Source of the DNA: JBIOHJ01 sp044448905
GTDB taxonomy: Bacteria; Bacteroidota; Bacteroidia; AKYH767-A; OLB10
Assembly: GCA_044448905.1 (NCBI GenBank)
Contig: JBIOHJ010000017.1
Coordinates: 1-32,568, forward strand
DNA: 32,568 nucleotides
Reading direction: 5' to 3'
Shown: positions 1 to 8,170 of the stretch, one piece after another
How the letters are laid out: each line of letters starts with the position of its first letter
How positions within the stretch are numbered: the first letter of the stretch is position 1
Position numbers and translations under genes: made by a program
The notes under the pieces: model-generated
Seen by the model: only the letters and a program-made list of their open reading frames with translations
Databases searched by the model: none
Told to the model about the DNA's origin: nothing

Positions 1-198
1 AATTAAAACTGTTGCGGATAAAAGTATTTTCCATGTTTCGGATTTAAATCTTTTGAAAAGAACAAATGCAAGAAAAAGATAAAACGGAATCCAAATAAAC
101 CGATCGCTTGCCCAGTAAAAAATAAAATCACAAAATGCGCAATGATGGCTGTTGATGAAAAGTAAAAGTTGTGCGTCAATACTTTTAAGCCAGTCCAT
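1..198 (-). CDS. PAP2-type membrane phosphatase, N-terminal part (cut by window edge)
   Basis: The minus strand is open from an ATG at 196-198 to the left edge, giving 66 residues that begin MDWLKSIDAQLLLFINSHH. This matches the start of Bacteroidota PAP2-superfamily phosphatases (undecaprenyl-diphosphatase-like): a short amphipathic N-terminus, an LFLFIN-type segment, then a hydrophobic stretch after a WIPFYLFL motif at residues 36-43. The catalytic PAP2 motifs (KxxxxxxRP, PSGH, SRxxxxxHxxxD) would lie further left and are not visible, so the assignment rests on the N-terminal pattern. Family members dephosphorylate lipid pyrophosphates at the membrane. It follows obg by about 40 bases and is probably the last gene of the hpt-adk-obg unit. 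Confidence 0.6.
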   Translation of the reverse strand, partial: MDWLKSIDAQLLLFINSHHCAFCDFIFYWASDRFIWIPFYLFLAFVLFKRFKSETWKILLSATVLI

Positions 199-210
199 TT
201 ATTTTTCTGT

Positions 211-240
211 CTTGATACTTGATACTAGTGCCTTGATACT
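211..240. repeat. Short direct repeats of TTGATACT
   Basis: The word CTTGATACT occurs at 211-219 and 232-240, and TTGATACT at 219-226, filling the spacer between the PAP2 gene and obg. The last copy runs into the obg stop codon at 239-241. No function is evident. Confidence 0.6.
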
Positions 241-1249
241 AATTTAACATTTTCCACAATTCATCTTTCAGCTCGTCAATTCCCTTCATGGCAACCGATG
301 AAATAAAAACTACCGGAACTTTTTTACCATCGTTCGTTTTGTCTTTCGGAGCATCTTTTTTAATTTCCCTTAACAGTTCGTCATCAAGCAAATCGCACTT
401 TGAAATAGCAATGACTCTTTTTTTATCGAGCAGCTCCGGATTATGGAGCTTTAATTCGTTCAATAAAATTTTATATTCTTTTTTCAAATCTTTGCTGTCG
501 GCAGGAATCATGAAAAGTAAAACTGAATTACGTTCAATGTGACGAAGAAAACGCAAACCCAATCCTTTTCCCAGGTGAGCATCTTCAATAATGCCGGGAA
601 TATCAGCCATCACAAACGAACGGTTATCACGATAGTAAACCATTCCCAATTGCGGAACTAAAGTGGTGAAAGGATAATTTGCAATTTCGGGTTTGGCGGC
701 TGAAACAACTGAAAGCAGAGTTGATTTTCCTGCATTCGGGAAACCAACCAATCCCACATCGGCCATTAATTTGAGTTCAAGAATTTTCCATTCCTCTTTT
801 CCAGGATCACCGGGCTGTGCATGCTGCGGTGCCTGGTTGGTTGAAGTTTTAAAAAATGTATTTCCTCTTCCGCCACGCCCGCCCTCAAGTATGATAAATT
901 CCTGGCCATCTTTTTCCACTTCAAATAAAAATTCGTTCGTTGAAAAATCCCTTGCAATGGTTCCCAATGGAACTTCAAGTATTTCATCTTTTCCTTCGGC
1001 TCCAGTACAATTGCTCCTGCTGCCCCTTACACCATCTTCGGCAATCACATGCTTGCGGTATTTTAAATGAAGCAATGTCCAGAGTTGTTTATTGCCTCTC
1101 ACAATAATATGCCCTCCACGTCCTCCGTCACCACCATCAGGTCCCGCCCTGGGGTTACTTTTTGTACGGTTAAAATGCCGGGAACCTGCCCCGCCTTTGC
1201 CGGAGCGGCAGTTTATTTTAACGTAGTCTATGAAATTGGAATCAGCCAT
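239..1249 (-). CDS. obg: GTPase Obg (ribosome assembly)
   Basis: Obg is a GTPase that binds the large ribosomal subunit and takes part in 50S maturation and growth control. The protein has 336 residues. Residues 1-160 form the glycine-rich Obg fold (GPDGGDGGRGG at 36-46, GGRGGRGN at 123-130). The GTPase domain follows: P-loop GFPNAGKS at 169-176, switch II DIPG at 216-219, SKCD at 283-286 in place of the usual NKxD, and a G5-type ISSVA at 316-320. The C-terminal OCT domain of some Gram-positive Obg proteins is absent. The ATG start at 1249 gives the canonical N-terminus. It is downstream of hpt and adk on the same strand, 73 bases after adk, with a hairpin repeat in that gap. The identification is secure. 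Confidence 0.97.
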   Translation of the reverse strand: MADSNFIDYVKINCRSGKGGAGSRHFNRTKSNPRAGPDGGDGGRGGHIIVRGNKQLWTLLHLKYRKHVIAEDGVRGSRSNCTGAEGKDEILEVPLGTIARDFSTNEFLFEVEKDGQEFIILEGGRGGRGNTFFKTSTNQAPQHAQPGDPGKEEWKILELKLMADVGLVGFPNAGKSTLLSVVSAAKPEIANYPFTTLVPQLGMVYYRDNRSFVMADIPGIIEDAHLGKGLGLRFLRHIERNSVLLFMIPADSKDLKKEYKILLNELKLHNPELLDKKRVIAISKCDLLDDELLREIKKDAPKDKTNDGKKVPVVFISSVAMKGIDELKDELWKMLN

Positions 1250-1291
1250 TAGAAAAGTTTAAATTTAAATCAAAATATCTTATGAAGACCC

Positions 1292-1310
1292 CCCTCTCCT
1301 TTGGAGAGGG
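1292..1310. repeat. Pyrimidine/purine hairpin, REP-like, between adk and obg
   Basis: CCCTCTCC (1292-1299) and GGAGAGGG (1303-1310) form a perfect 8-bp stem with a 3-base loop, followed by TCTGGGTGAGG. A closely similar CCCTCTCC-TTT-GGAGAGGG-(C/T)TGGG-TGAGG string is, as far as I recall, a widespread interspersed repeat in Bacteroidota intergenic DNA. There is no T-run after the stem on the minus strand, so a simple terminator is unlikely; it could still stabilise or process the adk-obg message. Confidence 0.6.
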
Positions 1311-1322
1311 TCTGGGTGAGGC

Positions 1323-1895
1323 TCAAAGTTTATCAATCACATCACAAAGTTTCAGAAAAATTTCTTCAATCGTTCCGTTTCCTTTTACGGAGTGAAATTT
1401 ATTTTGCGCTTTGTAGTAATCAATCAAAGGTGAGGTTTTTTTGTTGTATTCATCCACGCGTTTTCCGATAATAACGGGATCCTGGTCATCTGCCCTGCCG
1501 GAATCTTTTCCGCGGTGTAAAATTCTTTTCACCAATTCTTCGTATTCAACATCCAGCGCCACCATTCCATTTATTGAAGTTTCTTTTTCGGTCAGCAATT
1601 TATCCAATGCTGCGGCTTGTGCCTGTGTACGCGGAAAGCCATCAAAAATAAAACCGTTTGCATTTTTATTTGCATCCAGCTTTGCGCTTATCATTCCAAT
1701 GACCACTTCATCCGGAACTAAAATTCCTTTATCCATTAATTTTTTTGCTTCCATTCCTAATGCTGTTCCGTTTGCAATTTCATTTCGCAAAATATCGCCT
1801 GTTGAAAGATGAACAAGGTTATATTTTTCAATCAGCTTTGCCGACTGGGTTCCTTTTCCGCAACCGGGAGGTCCAAATAAAACAATGTTGAGCAT
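1323..1895 (-). CDS. adk: Adenylate kinase
   Basis: Catalyses ATP + AMP = 2 ADP in the cytoplasm. The protein has 190 residues. The P-loop GPPGCGKGT is at 8-16, the AMP-binding STGDILR at 31-37, and the DGFPRT signature at 85-90. The LID region around HRGKDSGRADD (127-137) is short and lacks the four-cysteine zinc insertion, so this is a short-type enzyme, which accounts for the length below the 214 residues of E. coli Adk. The gene starts with ATG 11 bases after the stop of hpt, consistent with translation from one message with hpt and obg. Very secure. Confidence 0.97.
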   Translation of the reverse strand: MLNIVLFGPPGCGKGTQSAKLIEKYNLVHLSTGDILRNEIANGTALGMEAKKLMDKGILVPDEVVIGMISAKLDANKNANGFIFDGFPRTQAQAAALDKLLTEKETSINGMVALDVEYEELVKRILHRGKDSGRADDQDPVIIGKRVDEYNKKTSPLIDYYKAQNKFHSVKGNGTIEEIFLKLCDVIDKL

Positions 1896-1906
1896 AAAAG
1901 TTTAAC

Positions 1907-2443
1907 TCATTTCAATACATATATATCATTCAAATTTCTGCCAAATCCATCATAATCCAAACCGTACCCGACAACAAAAGCAGGGTCAATTTCAAAGCCT
2001 GCATAATCGGGCGGCTTAATATTTTGTTTCAATGCTTTGGGTTTAAAGAGAAATGTTGCCAGCTTAACCGATGCAGGATTATGTTTTTTTAATTCATCAA
2101 ATAAATATTTTGCGGTATCACCGGTATCAACAATATCTTCCACTACAATCACATCCCTGCCCGAAATATTTTCGTTAAGCCCGATTACATTTTTAATGTT
2201 GCCTGATGATGCAGTTCCGTTATAAGATGAAACACGAATAAAAGAAATTTCACATTCGAGCGAAATGCTTTTAAATAAATCGGCCATAAACAAAAATGCC
2301 CCGTTTAAAACACCAAGAAATAATGGCTGCTTTCCGTTGTAGTCATGGTTAATTTTTTCAGCAATGCTTTTTACCCGCTGCTGAATTTCATTGGCCGATA
2401 TGAGCACACGAAATTCTTTATCCTTTATTTTTATAGACTCCAT
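1907..2443 (-). CDS. hpt: Hypoxanthine phosphoribosyltransferase
   Basis: Purine-salvage enzyme that transfers the phosphoribosyl group of PRPP to hypoxanthine (and usually guanine), giving IMP and GMP. The protein has 178 residues, a normal length. The PRPP-binding loop VIVVEDIVDTGDT is at 98-110 with the two acidic residues typical of the family; the N-terminal LNGAFLFMADL (46-56) and the C-terminal DPAFVVGYGLDYD are also family signatures. It is the first gene of the hpt-adk-obg unit and faces purE across a 107-base spacer, so salvage and de novo purine genes are divergently arranged. Confidence 0.96.
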   Translation of the reverse strand: MESIKIKDKEFRVLISANEIQQRVKSIAEKINHDYNGKQPLFLGVLNGAFLFMADLFKSISLECEISFIRVSSYNGTASSGNIKNVIGLNENISGRDVIVVEDIVDTGDTAKYLFDELKKHNPASVKLATFLFKPKALKQNIKPPDYAGFEIDPAFVVGYGLDYDGFGRNLNDIYVLK

Positions 2444-2472
2444 AAACTATGAGTGGCGAAAATAGCAATTAG

Positions 2473-2511
2473 TAATTAGGTGATTAGGTAATTAGGTAAT
2501 TGGGTAATTAG
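2473..2511. repeat. 8-bp tandem repeat (TAATTAGG) in hpt-purE spacer
   Basis: Four full units and a partial fifth follow without gaps: TAATTAGG (2473), TGATTAGG (2481), TAATTAGG (2489), TAATTGGG (2497), TAATTAG (2505). The array lies 30 bases upstream of the hpt ATG and 39 bases upstream of the purE ATG, where both promoters should be, so copy-number changes could alter promoter spacing. No protein binding site is recognised. Confidence 0.75.
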
Positions 2512-2550
2512 TTCACAACTTAATGGTTATTTTTACCCAAAATATTATTT

Positions 2551-3045
2551 ATGAAACCATTTGTGAGTATTATTATGGGAAGCGTATCGGATTTACCGCT
2601 GATGCAGGAAGCTGCTAAAATGCTGGAGCAATTTGAAATTCCTTATGAGATAAACGCGCTGTCGGCACACCGTACACCCGAAATAGTTATGGAGCTAGCA
2701 AAAGGAGCCAGCGCGCGCGGCATAAAAGTTTTTATTGCAGGCGCAGGCGGTGCAGCGCATTTGCCCGGTGTAGTTGCGGCTTTAACCCCTTGCCCTGTTA
2801 TAGGTGTGCCGATAAAATCTTCCAACTCGATTGACGGTTGGGATTCGGTGCTCTCCATTTTACAAATGCCCGGTGGAATTCCGGTTGCAACAGTTGCATT
2901 AAACGGAGCGCAGAATGCCGGCATACTTGCCGCACAAATTATCGCGACAGGCGATGCAGCACTTTTGCAGAAAATAATTGACTACAAAAAATCGCTGAAG
3001 GAAAAAGTGCTGAAGGCTAATGAAGGGATTAAAGTTGAAAAATAA
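2551..3045 (+). CDS. purE: PurE, N5-carboxyaminoimidazole ribonucleotide mutase
   Basis: De novo purine enzyme that yields 4-carboxy-5-aminoimidazole ribonucleotide. The protein has 164 residues, the normal length. The family motifs are GSVSD at 10-14, SAHRTP at 38-43 and GAGGAAHLPG at 64-73, then the QMPGGIPVATVALNGAQNAG region at 105-124. The class I enzyme works with PurK, which is not adjacent here and must be looked for elsewhere; class II would use CO2 directly, and the two cannot be separated from this reading alone. The ATG start at 2551 follows an AT-rich leader. The stop overlaps the start of the downstream membrane-protein gene, suggesting coupled expression. Confidence 0.96.
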   Translation: MKPFVSIIMGSVSDLPLMQEAAKMLEQFEIPYEINALSAHRTPEIVMELAKGASARGIKVFIAGAGGAAHLPGVVAALTPCPVIGVPIKSSNSIDGWDSVLSILQMPGGIPVATVALNGAQNAGILAAQIIATGDAALLQKIIDYKKSLKEKVLKANEGIKVEK

Positions 3046-3337
3046 TTCCCTGAGACGTTTTCGTTTTATTGCCATTGCTGAAGGCATTTCATTTTTGATT
3101 TTACTTTTTATAGCCATGCCTTTAAAATATCTGGCAGGTTTGCCGCATGCGGTTTTGTATGTGGGATGGATTCACGGAGTTTTATTTATTGCCTTTTGCT
3201 TATTGCTTCTTCAGGTTAAGCTGAATTACAAATGGACTTTTAAAAAAGCAGTTATTGCTTTCATCGCTTCGCTTTTACCTTTTGGAACTTTTGTTCTGGA
3301 TGCGAAAATTTTGAAAAAGGAAATTAATGCCGAATAA
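3020..3337 (+). CDS. DUF3817 family small membrane protein
   Basis: A 105-residue integral membrane protein. After a basic N-terminus (NNSLRRFRFIAIAEG) there are three hydrophobic segments, at about 17-35, 45-62 and 70-92. The pattern of an early AEG, then LPHAVLYVGWIHG with a conserved WxHG, then LLPFGTFVLDAK near the end, is that of DUF3817 (YdzA-like) proteins, whose function is unknown. The ATG at 3020 overlaps the end of purE by 26 bases; a TTG at 3035 would shorten the protein by five residues and is a weaker alternative. The overlap puts it in one transcript with purE, though no functional link is known. Confidence 0.8.
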   Translation: MKGLKLKNNSLRRFRFIAIAEGISFLILLFIAMPLKYLAGLPHAVLYVGWIHGVLFIAFCLLLLQVKLNYKWTFKKAVIAFIASLLPFGTFVLDAKILKKEINAE

Positions 3338-3395
3338 GAATCGAAAAAGAAAAAATGAAAAGCACCCCGAAGGTGATTATTTACAGGATGCTTAA

Positions 3396-6299
3396 TTAAT
3401 GTGTCACCATTAATTTTGCCAAACCACTTTTGCCATTATAAGTTATACTAACAAAATATAACCCATTGCTGAATAATCGGATATCCAGCAATTTTTGATG
3501 TGACCCTTTTTCTGTCCAGGCTGTTTGTTGAATGGTTTTTACTGCCCTTCCGGCTATATCGGTCAACACAATTTGGGTATTACCCTCTTCCTGCAATTGG
3601 TAAAATATATTTACAAAATCATTTGCCGGATTTGGAATTAATTGCATGCTGAAATCATATTGAGTACCTGAAGACATTGCTTCAACACCAGACATGTGTC
3701 CGGCATAATCTCCGATAAGAGCTGCTGACGGTACCGGGTTGGTGCATCCCTGTATATACGCACGAAATTCACTTCCTTCTTTTACTTCAAAGCTGTCGGT
3801 TAACAAAATATAATTTCCGGAATTATAATTTACATCCACTCCATATCCACCGTAAATACTTACCGAAGAGTGAATGTCGTTGCTTGCTTCATAGTATTCC
3901 TGTCCGTAGATGAAAGGATAAGCATAAGGAATCCCAATGATGTAATAATTGCCGTGATTAAAACTCACGGGGCATCCGCTGTATAATGGCGATTGCCAAA
4001 GCCCTCTTCCATAAGTTGCGGCTGTAATTAAATTACTTCCATAGTTTATTTCCATATCTACAACACGACAAACAGGCAATCCCCCACCGAAATATTCCCA
4101 CACACCGGTTGCATTGCTCCGGAAGTAAACACCAATTTCAGTACCTGCATAAATACCCGGTGAAGATGTATTTTGATACACTACTTTAAAAACCGGAACA
4201 TTAGGTAATCCTGTAGAAATATTTGTTATGGTTGCACTGCCGGTACCTGTCCATGTTCCTTTATATACTTTTTCAGATGCTGTATATCCTGAACACGAAA
4301 AATAAAATTCGTTCTTATTACTCGGGTTCACTGTGATATCATAAATATTTGCGGATGTATGCGTGTAAATAGTTGGAAAGGTTGTACCGGTATTAGTTGA
4401 ACCGATAATGGTATTTGACCGTATGGCATAAAAACGTGTTGTGTCATTAGTTCCCTGCGCAAAACCTTTAACTGCTGTACCCGAACCGCTTATTTTTCTT
4501 GTCCAGTTTGTACCCGCATTAAAAGAAACATAAAAATCGCGATACATGGAATAAATCGTATTTGGATTTAGTGGATTTTGTTCGATAATGTTTTGCGAAG
4601 GTCCGCCATTCGTATCCGGACAATTGCAGGAGAAGTAAGGCCAGTCCCAATACCAATTTGCACCGGCATTGGGTGAAATAGCTAAAAAATGACCATCATT
4701 TTCAGTCACTGCCCACATAATATTCGGGTCATCGGCTTTGATCATTGCTTCACCCCGGTCGCCTCCCCATACACCGGTTAAAGTCCCCGAACTGAATTTC
4801 ATTGTTCCGTTATCCCAGGTTCCGCCTATGAACAGGTTTGAATTAGACGGATAACCGCCAAAACCATAATAAGCTGCATTAAATAAATCAGTGCTTATCA
4901 GGCTCCAGTTAGCGCCTCCATCGGTTGTTTTATATACTCCGCCATCATTTGCCGAAAATGCTGTGGTGCTGCTTAGCGCTACAATTTCATGCTGGTCGGC
5001 ATGAATTCCGGCCGCAATAGTAGGAAAAGTTAAACCGCTATTGGTTGAAGCAAACATTCCGAGGTTTCCCAAAAAAACTACTGCGGAGTTTGTCGGAGAA
5101 ACCGCCAGTGCCGAACAATACCCGCCAAGATATCCCGGGTAAGCATTTGCAAAAGCAGTTACATCGCTTTGCTGGGTAAAGGAAGTGCCGCTGTTGAGTG
5201 ACTTATATACTTTGGCGGCTGTGCTTCCATAATAATAAAGGTAAATTACATTGTTGTTAACCGAAGTAACAGCCAGTTCAATAATATCGGCATTGGTGGG
5301 AGGCGAAATATTAAATACAGTGTTTAAAATGGGTGTCCAGCTATCGCCATTATCAGTGGATTTATAAACAGTGGTTGGAGTGGTTGCATAGCAGGTGGAA
5401 GTTCCCGGTTTAAATTCCAAATCGAAAAAACTCCCTGCCTGTTCAATTAACCAGTTTGCACCTCCGTCAATTGTCCTGTATAACCCGTTGGTAGTTGCAG
5501 CAATTAAAATGTTTGCATTGGTTGGCGACATGCGCAATGCAGATCCTTTAATGCCCTGACTATCGGTAAAAGTAAGACCTGTAGAAAACCAGTTAATACC
5601 GGCATCATAGGTAACAAATACACCTAAAGAATTGGTTCCGGCAGTAGAGAAGAAATTTGTATTTCTTCGTCCTGTCAGAATAAAAACATTATTTGAGTTG
5701 GAAGGATTAATCACAATGGATGCAACTGCCGGAATGGGCAAGTGGTTAGTAACGCAATACCAGCTTGTTCCCCCGGTAGTTGTTTTCCATAATCCTCCTT
5801 CAATGGCACCGGTATAAATTATGTCTGTATTGTTTGGGTCAATGGCAATGCAGTTGGTTCGGCCATGCCCCCAGTTAGCCGGAGCTACAGTACTGACAAT
5901 TTTATTTGACCATGCTCCGCTTGTGCTTGCCAATACTGAATTATTACCATTCCTGTTTTTGATATTACTATCATAAACTTTCAAATACTCTTCCCAGTTT
6001 TTGGAAGCATAGTTAAATACATAGCCGTTTTCGTCAAGATGGGTTTCGGTTTCCATTATCCAGTGGCGTAAATGCCTGAACGGGTTTTCATCTTCACCAA
6101 ATTCATTTGATTTTTTAAAATCAAAATCGCCATTCTCATTTTTGGATATAAAAATTTCAAGCTTCTCCCTTATGGCGCCGAACTTTTCAGTTTTAAAATC
6201 AATTTGAGGAAAATCAGGAGGGGGAGGGGCTTGCGCATGCAGCGTGAACCCGGCAACAATTAATGCCAGTGATGATATTATTTTATTTATCGCTTTCAT
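3396..6299 (-). CDS. Secreted BNR/sortilin-type beta-propeller protein with T9SS sorting domain
   Basis: A 967-residue exported protein. Residues 1-23 are a signal peptide ending LHAQ. Residues about 25-125 form a charged N-terminal region with no recognised domain. The middle (about 130-770) is a long run of propeller repeats with BNR/Asp-box-like motifs such as STDNGDSW, TIDGGANW and TTDGGANW, as in sortilin/VPS10- and glycosidase-like folds; no catalytic sialidase residues can be assigned. The last 80 or so residues (from LIPNPANDFVNIFYQ) match a type A T9SS C-terminal sorting domain, with the DIAGR motif and a LFSNGLYFVSI strand. It is expected to cross the outer membrane by T9SS and be attached or released. 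Substrate unknown. It ends the minus-strand envelope block, converging on the DUF3817 gene. Confidence 0.88.
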   Translation of the reverse strand: MKAINKIISSLALIVAGFTLHAQAPPPPDFPQIDFKTEKFGAIREKLEIFISKNENGDFDFKKSNEFGEDENPFRHLRHWIMETETHLDENGYVFNYASKNWEEYLKVYDSNIKNRNGNNSVLASTSGAWSNKIVSTVAPANWGHGRTNCIAIDPNNTDIIYTGAIEGGLWKTTTGGTSWYCVTNHLPIPAVASIVINPSNSNNVFILTGRRNTNFFSTAGTNSLGVFVTYDAGINWFSTGLTFTDSQGIKGSALRMSPTNANILIAATTNGLYRTIDGGANWLIEQAGSFFDLEFKPGTSTCYATTPTTVYKSTDNGDSWTPILNTVFNISPPTNADIIELAVTSVNNNVIYLYYYGSTAAKVYKSLNSGTSFTQQSDVTAFANAYPGYLGGYCSALAVSPTNSAVVFLGNLGMFASTNSGLTFPTIAAGIHADQHEIVALSSTTAFSANDGGVYKTTDGGANWSLISTDLFNAAYYGFGGYPSNSNLFIGGTWDNGTMKFSSGTLTGVWGGDRGEAMIKADDPNIMWAVTENDGHFLAISPNAGANWYWDWPYFSCNCPDTNGGPSQNIIEQNPLNPNTIYSMYRDFYVSFNAGTNWTRKISGSGTAVKGFAQGTNDTTRFYAIRSNTIIGSTNTGTTFPTIYTHTSANIYDITVNPSNKNEFYFSCSGYTASEKVYKGTWTGTGSATITNISTGLPNVPVFKVVYQNTSSPGIYAGTEIGVYFRSNATGVWEYFGGGLPVCRVVDMEINYGSNLITAATYGRGLWQSPLYSGCPVSFNHGNYYIIGIPYAYPFIYGQEYYEASNDIHSSVSIYGGYGVDVNYNSGNYILLTDSFEVKEGSEFRAYIQGCTNPVPSAALIGDYAGHMSGVEAMSSGTQYDFSMQLIPNPANDFVNIFYQLQEEGNTQIVLTDIAGRAVKTIQQTAWTEKGSHQKLLDIRLFSNGLYFVSITYNGKSGLAKLMVTH

Positions 6300-6337
6300 A
6301 GTTTTTATTTTTTTGCGTTATTACTGAAAGGGATAAA

Positions 6338-8023
6338 TTATTTTTTCATTGAGGCAATGTCGTTGTGCATTTTTAAATTATCTGTTTTAAGCTTTTCAAT
6401 TTCGGTTTGCTGCTGCAGAATGTAAAGTGTAAGCTCTTCAACTTTCTTAACGAGACGGGTTTGCATGTCGCCAACTTCAAAACCATTTTCCTTTTCAATT
6501 TCAGCTGCAGAAGGTAAGCCGGGTAAATGTTTATGCTGTTCTATTGAATTTTTAACTTCTGCAAGAGAAGGAAGCTTATAATTTTCATTAAAAACATAAT
6601 CGGGCCAGTTCGCCTGAAGCTGAACCTTCATTTCGGTGCAAATCATTTTACCTGCAACCGAAACCAAATAACCTGTAGCCGGGGTTGTAGTTCCAACCAT
6701 TAAGCTGCTTGATATATAAGTATTGCCCGAAAAATATCCTGCCCAGTTGGTGGCTCCACCCGAAGCAGTTCCATAAACACCAATGCGGATGCCGGCCGAA
6801 CCGGTGGCACTCCCATAAACTCCGTATGCATAGCTGCTATAAGTGGTTGCATTTGCATCTCCTCTCACTCCCATATAACCACCGGTACCGGTTACTCCAT
6901 ACCCGTAACCCGGAGCGTTAATTGCATGCCCGTTTATAGCGCGAGTATCAAAAGTACCCTGGTAATTAGAAACCGAGTGTATTACATTTGATGTTATAGT
7001 ACTGTCGCCTCTTACTTCCAATTTGTATGTAGAAGGCGTACTGTAATTACTTACCATCATATTTCCGCGCGATAAAACATTGCCTGCTGAGAAAAATGCT
7101 GCATAATTGGTGGCTCCTCCAGTGGCGCTTCCCCATACGGCATAGTTGGTTCCGGTTCCTTGTGCAAAAACCTGCAGCCCGTAACTGCTTGCTGAGCCTG
7201 ATGCAAATCCCCGCACTGCCATGTTATTTCCTGTACCGTTAATGGCATCAAATGCCCCGCCCCGTTTGTCACCGCTGCCTGCGCCTAAAGCCCCGGCATA
7301 CATGCCATAGGTTGTTGATGCAGATGAAGTACTGTTTTCGACATAAACGCTGCGCAGTTCAGTTGATGAGTAAACATTAAATGAAAATAGCGGTGCAGCT
7401 GTTCCTATTGCAACGCGGGTTCCGTTGTCGAACAAGGTGCCTGTTGAAAGTGCGCTGCCGTCCCACCTTGGAAGTCTGCTAAGGGTGTTGCTCCCTACCT
7501 GCGGGTCGGTTTCGGTATATGAAGTTAAATATCCTGCCGCTGCATGATTGCCCCAGCCGAAAGCAGAATTCCAGTTTGTGGAATTGCCGCCCGTAGCTGT
7601 TATTATACCGTTTACATCGAGTGGTGTTGTCGGAGTTGTGGTTCCAATGCCAACCCGTTGGTTTATGGCATCAAATGTTGCAAAGGTGGTTGAGGTAGTT
7701 CCGTTTTGTATTTCGATCTTGTATTTCGATTTGATTAAAGAAGAAGCCGTTGTGCTGGTTGCATTCAAATTAAATTTTCCACCTGTAAACTGCAAATGAA
7801 AAGTTGGCGTGGAAGTTCCTATGCCGACTTTCCCGGTGCTGTCAACAAAAATCCGGTTGGCATTGTTGGAACGTATAACGAATGAATGGTTATCGGTTGT
7901 GCCGATAAAGTTTACTGATGGATTGGTTGCTGCATTTCCGGTTAACGACCAGTCTTGTGAATTTACACGGGTAGTAAGCATTACCAAAGCCACAATAGCG
8001 GAAAATTTGAAGGTTGTTTTCAT
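6338..8023 (-). CDS. Exported fibre-like protein with C-terminal coiled coil
   Basis: A 561-residue protein with a signal peptide (1-23, ending RVNSQ). The body is rich in Gly, Ser, Thr, Asn and Ala and carries repeats of a VGIGTxTPTxxLxVxG type, common in Bacteroidota surface and tail-fibre-like proteins, then repeated YGVYGSATGSAG-like strands suggesting a beta-rich stalk. The last 115 residues hold a conserved module (NWPDYVFNENYKLPSL, then KHLPGLPSAAEIE, then GFEVGDMQ) followed by a coiled coil to the end. This end module recurs on many Bacteroidota proteins and resembles, in position, the S74-type chaperone or trimerisation ends of phage fibres; that is inference. No T9SS sorting domain is seen. 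It lies 38 bases upstream of the BNR protein. Confidence 0.8.
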   Translation of the reverse strand: MKTTFKFSAIVALVMLTTRVNSQDWSLTGNAATNPSVNFIGTTDNHSFVIRSNNANRIFVDSTGKVGIGTSTPTFHLQFTGGKFNLNATSTTASSLIKSKYKIEIQNGTTSTTFATFDAINQRVGIGTTTPTTPLDVNGIITATGGNSTNWNSAFGWGNHAAAGYLTSYTETDPQVGSNTLSRLPRWDGSALSTGTLFDNGTRVAIGTAAPLFSFNVYSSTELRSVYVENSTSSASTTYGMYAGALGAGSGDKRGGAFDAINGTGNNMAVRGFASGSASSYGLQVFAQGTGTNYAVWGSATGGATNYAAFFSAGNVLSRGNMMVSNYSTPSTYKLEVRGDSTITSNVIHSVSNYQGTFDTRAINGHAINAPGYGYGVTGTGGYMGVRGDANATTYSSYAYGVYGSATGSAGIRIGVYGTASGGATNWAGYFSGNTYISSSLMVGTTTPATGYLVSVAGKMICTEMKVQLQANWPDYVFNENYKLPSLAEVKNSIEQHKHLPGLPSAAEIEKENGFEVGDMQTRLVKKVEELTLYILQQQTEIEKLKTDNLKMHNDIASMKK

Positions 8024-8170
8024 TGGGATATTTTTTTTTGGTAAATGTATGTGAATTAATTTATGCGTTGCTTTTTTCGTGAAAAATATTTTTAATTAAA
8101 ATAATGCTGCCGCGTTTGGGGAGATAATCAGGGAAATTGGGAAAGCAGGAAAGCGAGTTGAGAAAATTAC

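Noticed and set aside
3361..3391. A weak hairpin (CACC/GGTG and AAGCA/TGCTT) between the convergent DUF3817 and BNR genes, as a bidirectional terminator
   Set aside because: Stems are only 4-5 bases with interruptions, and there is no clear T-run on either strand.
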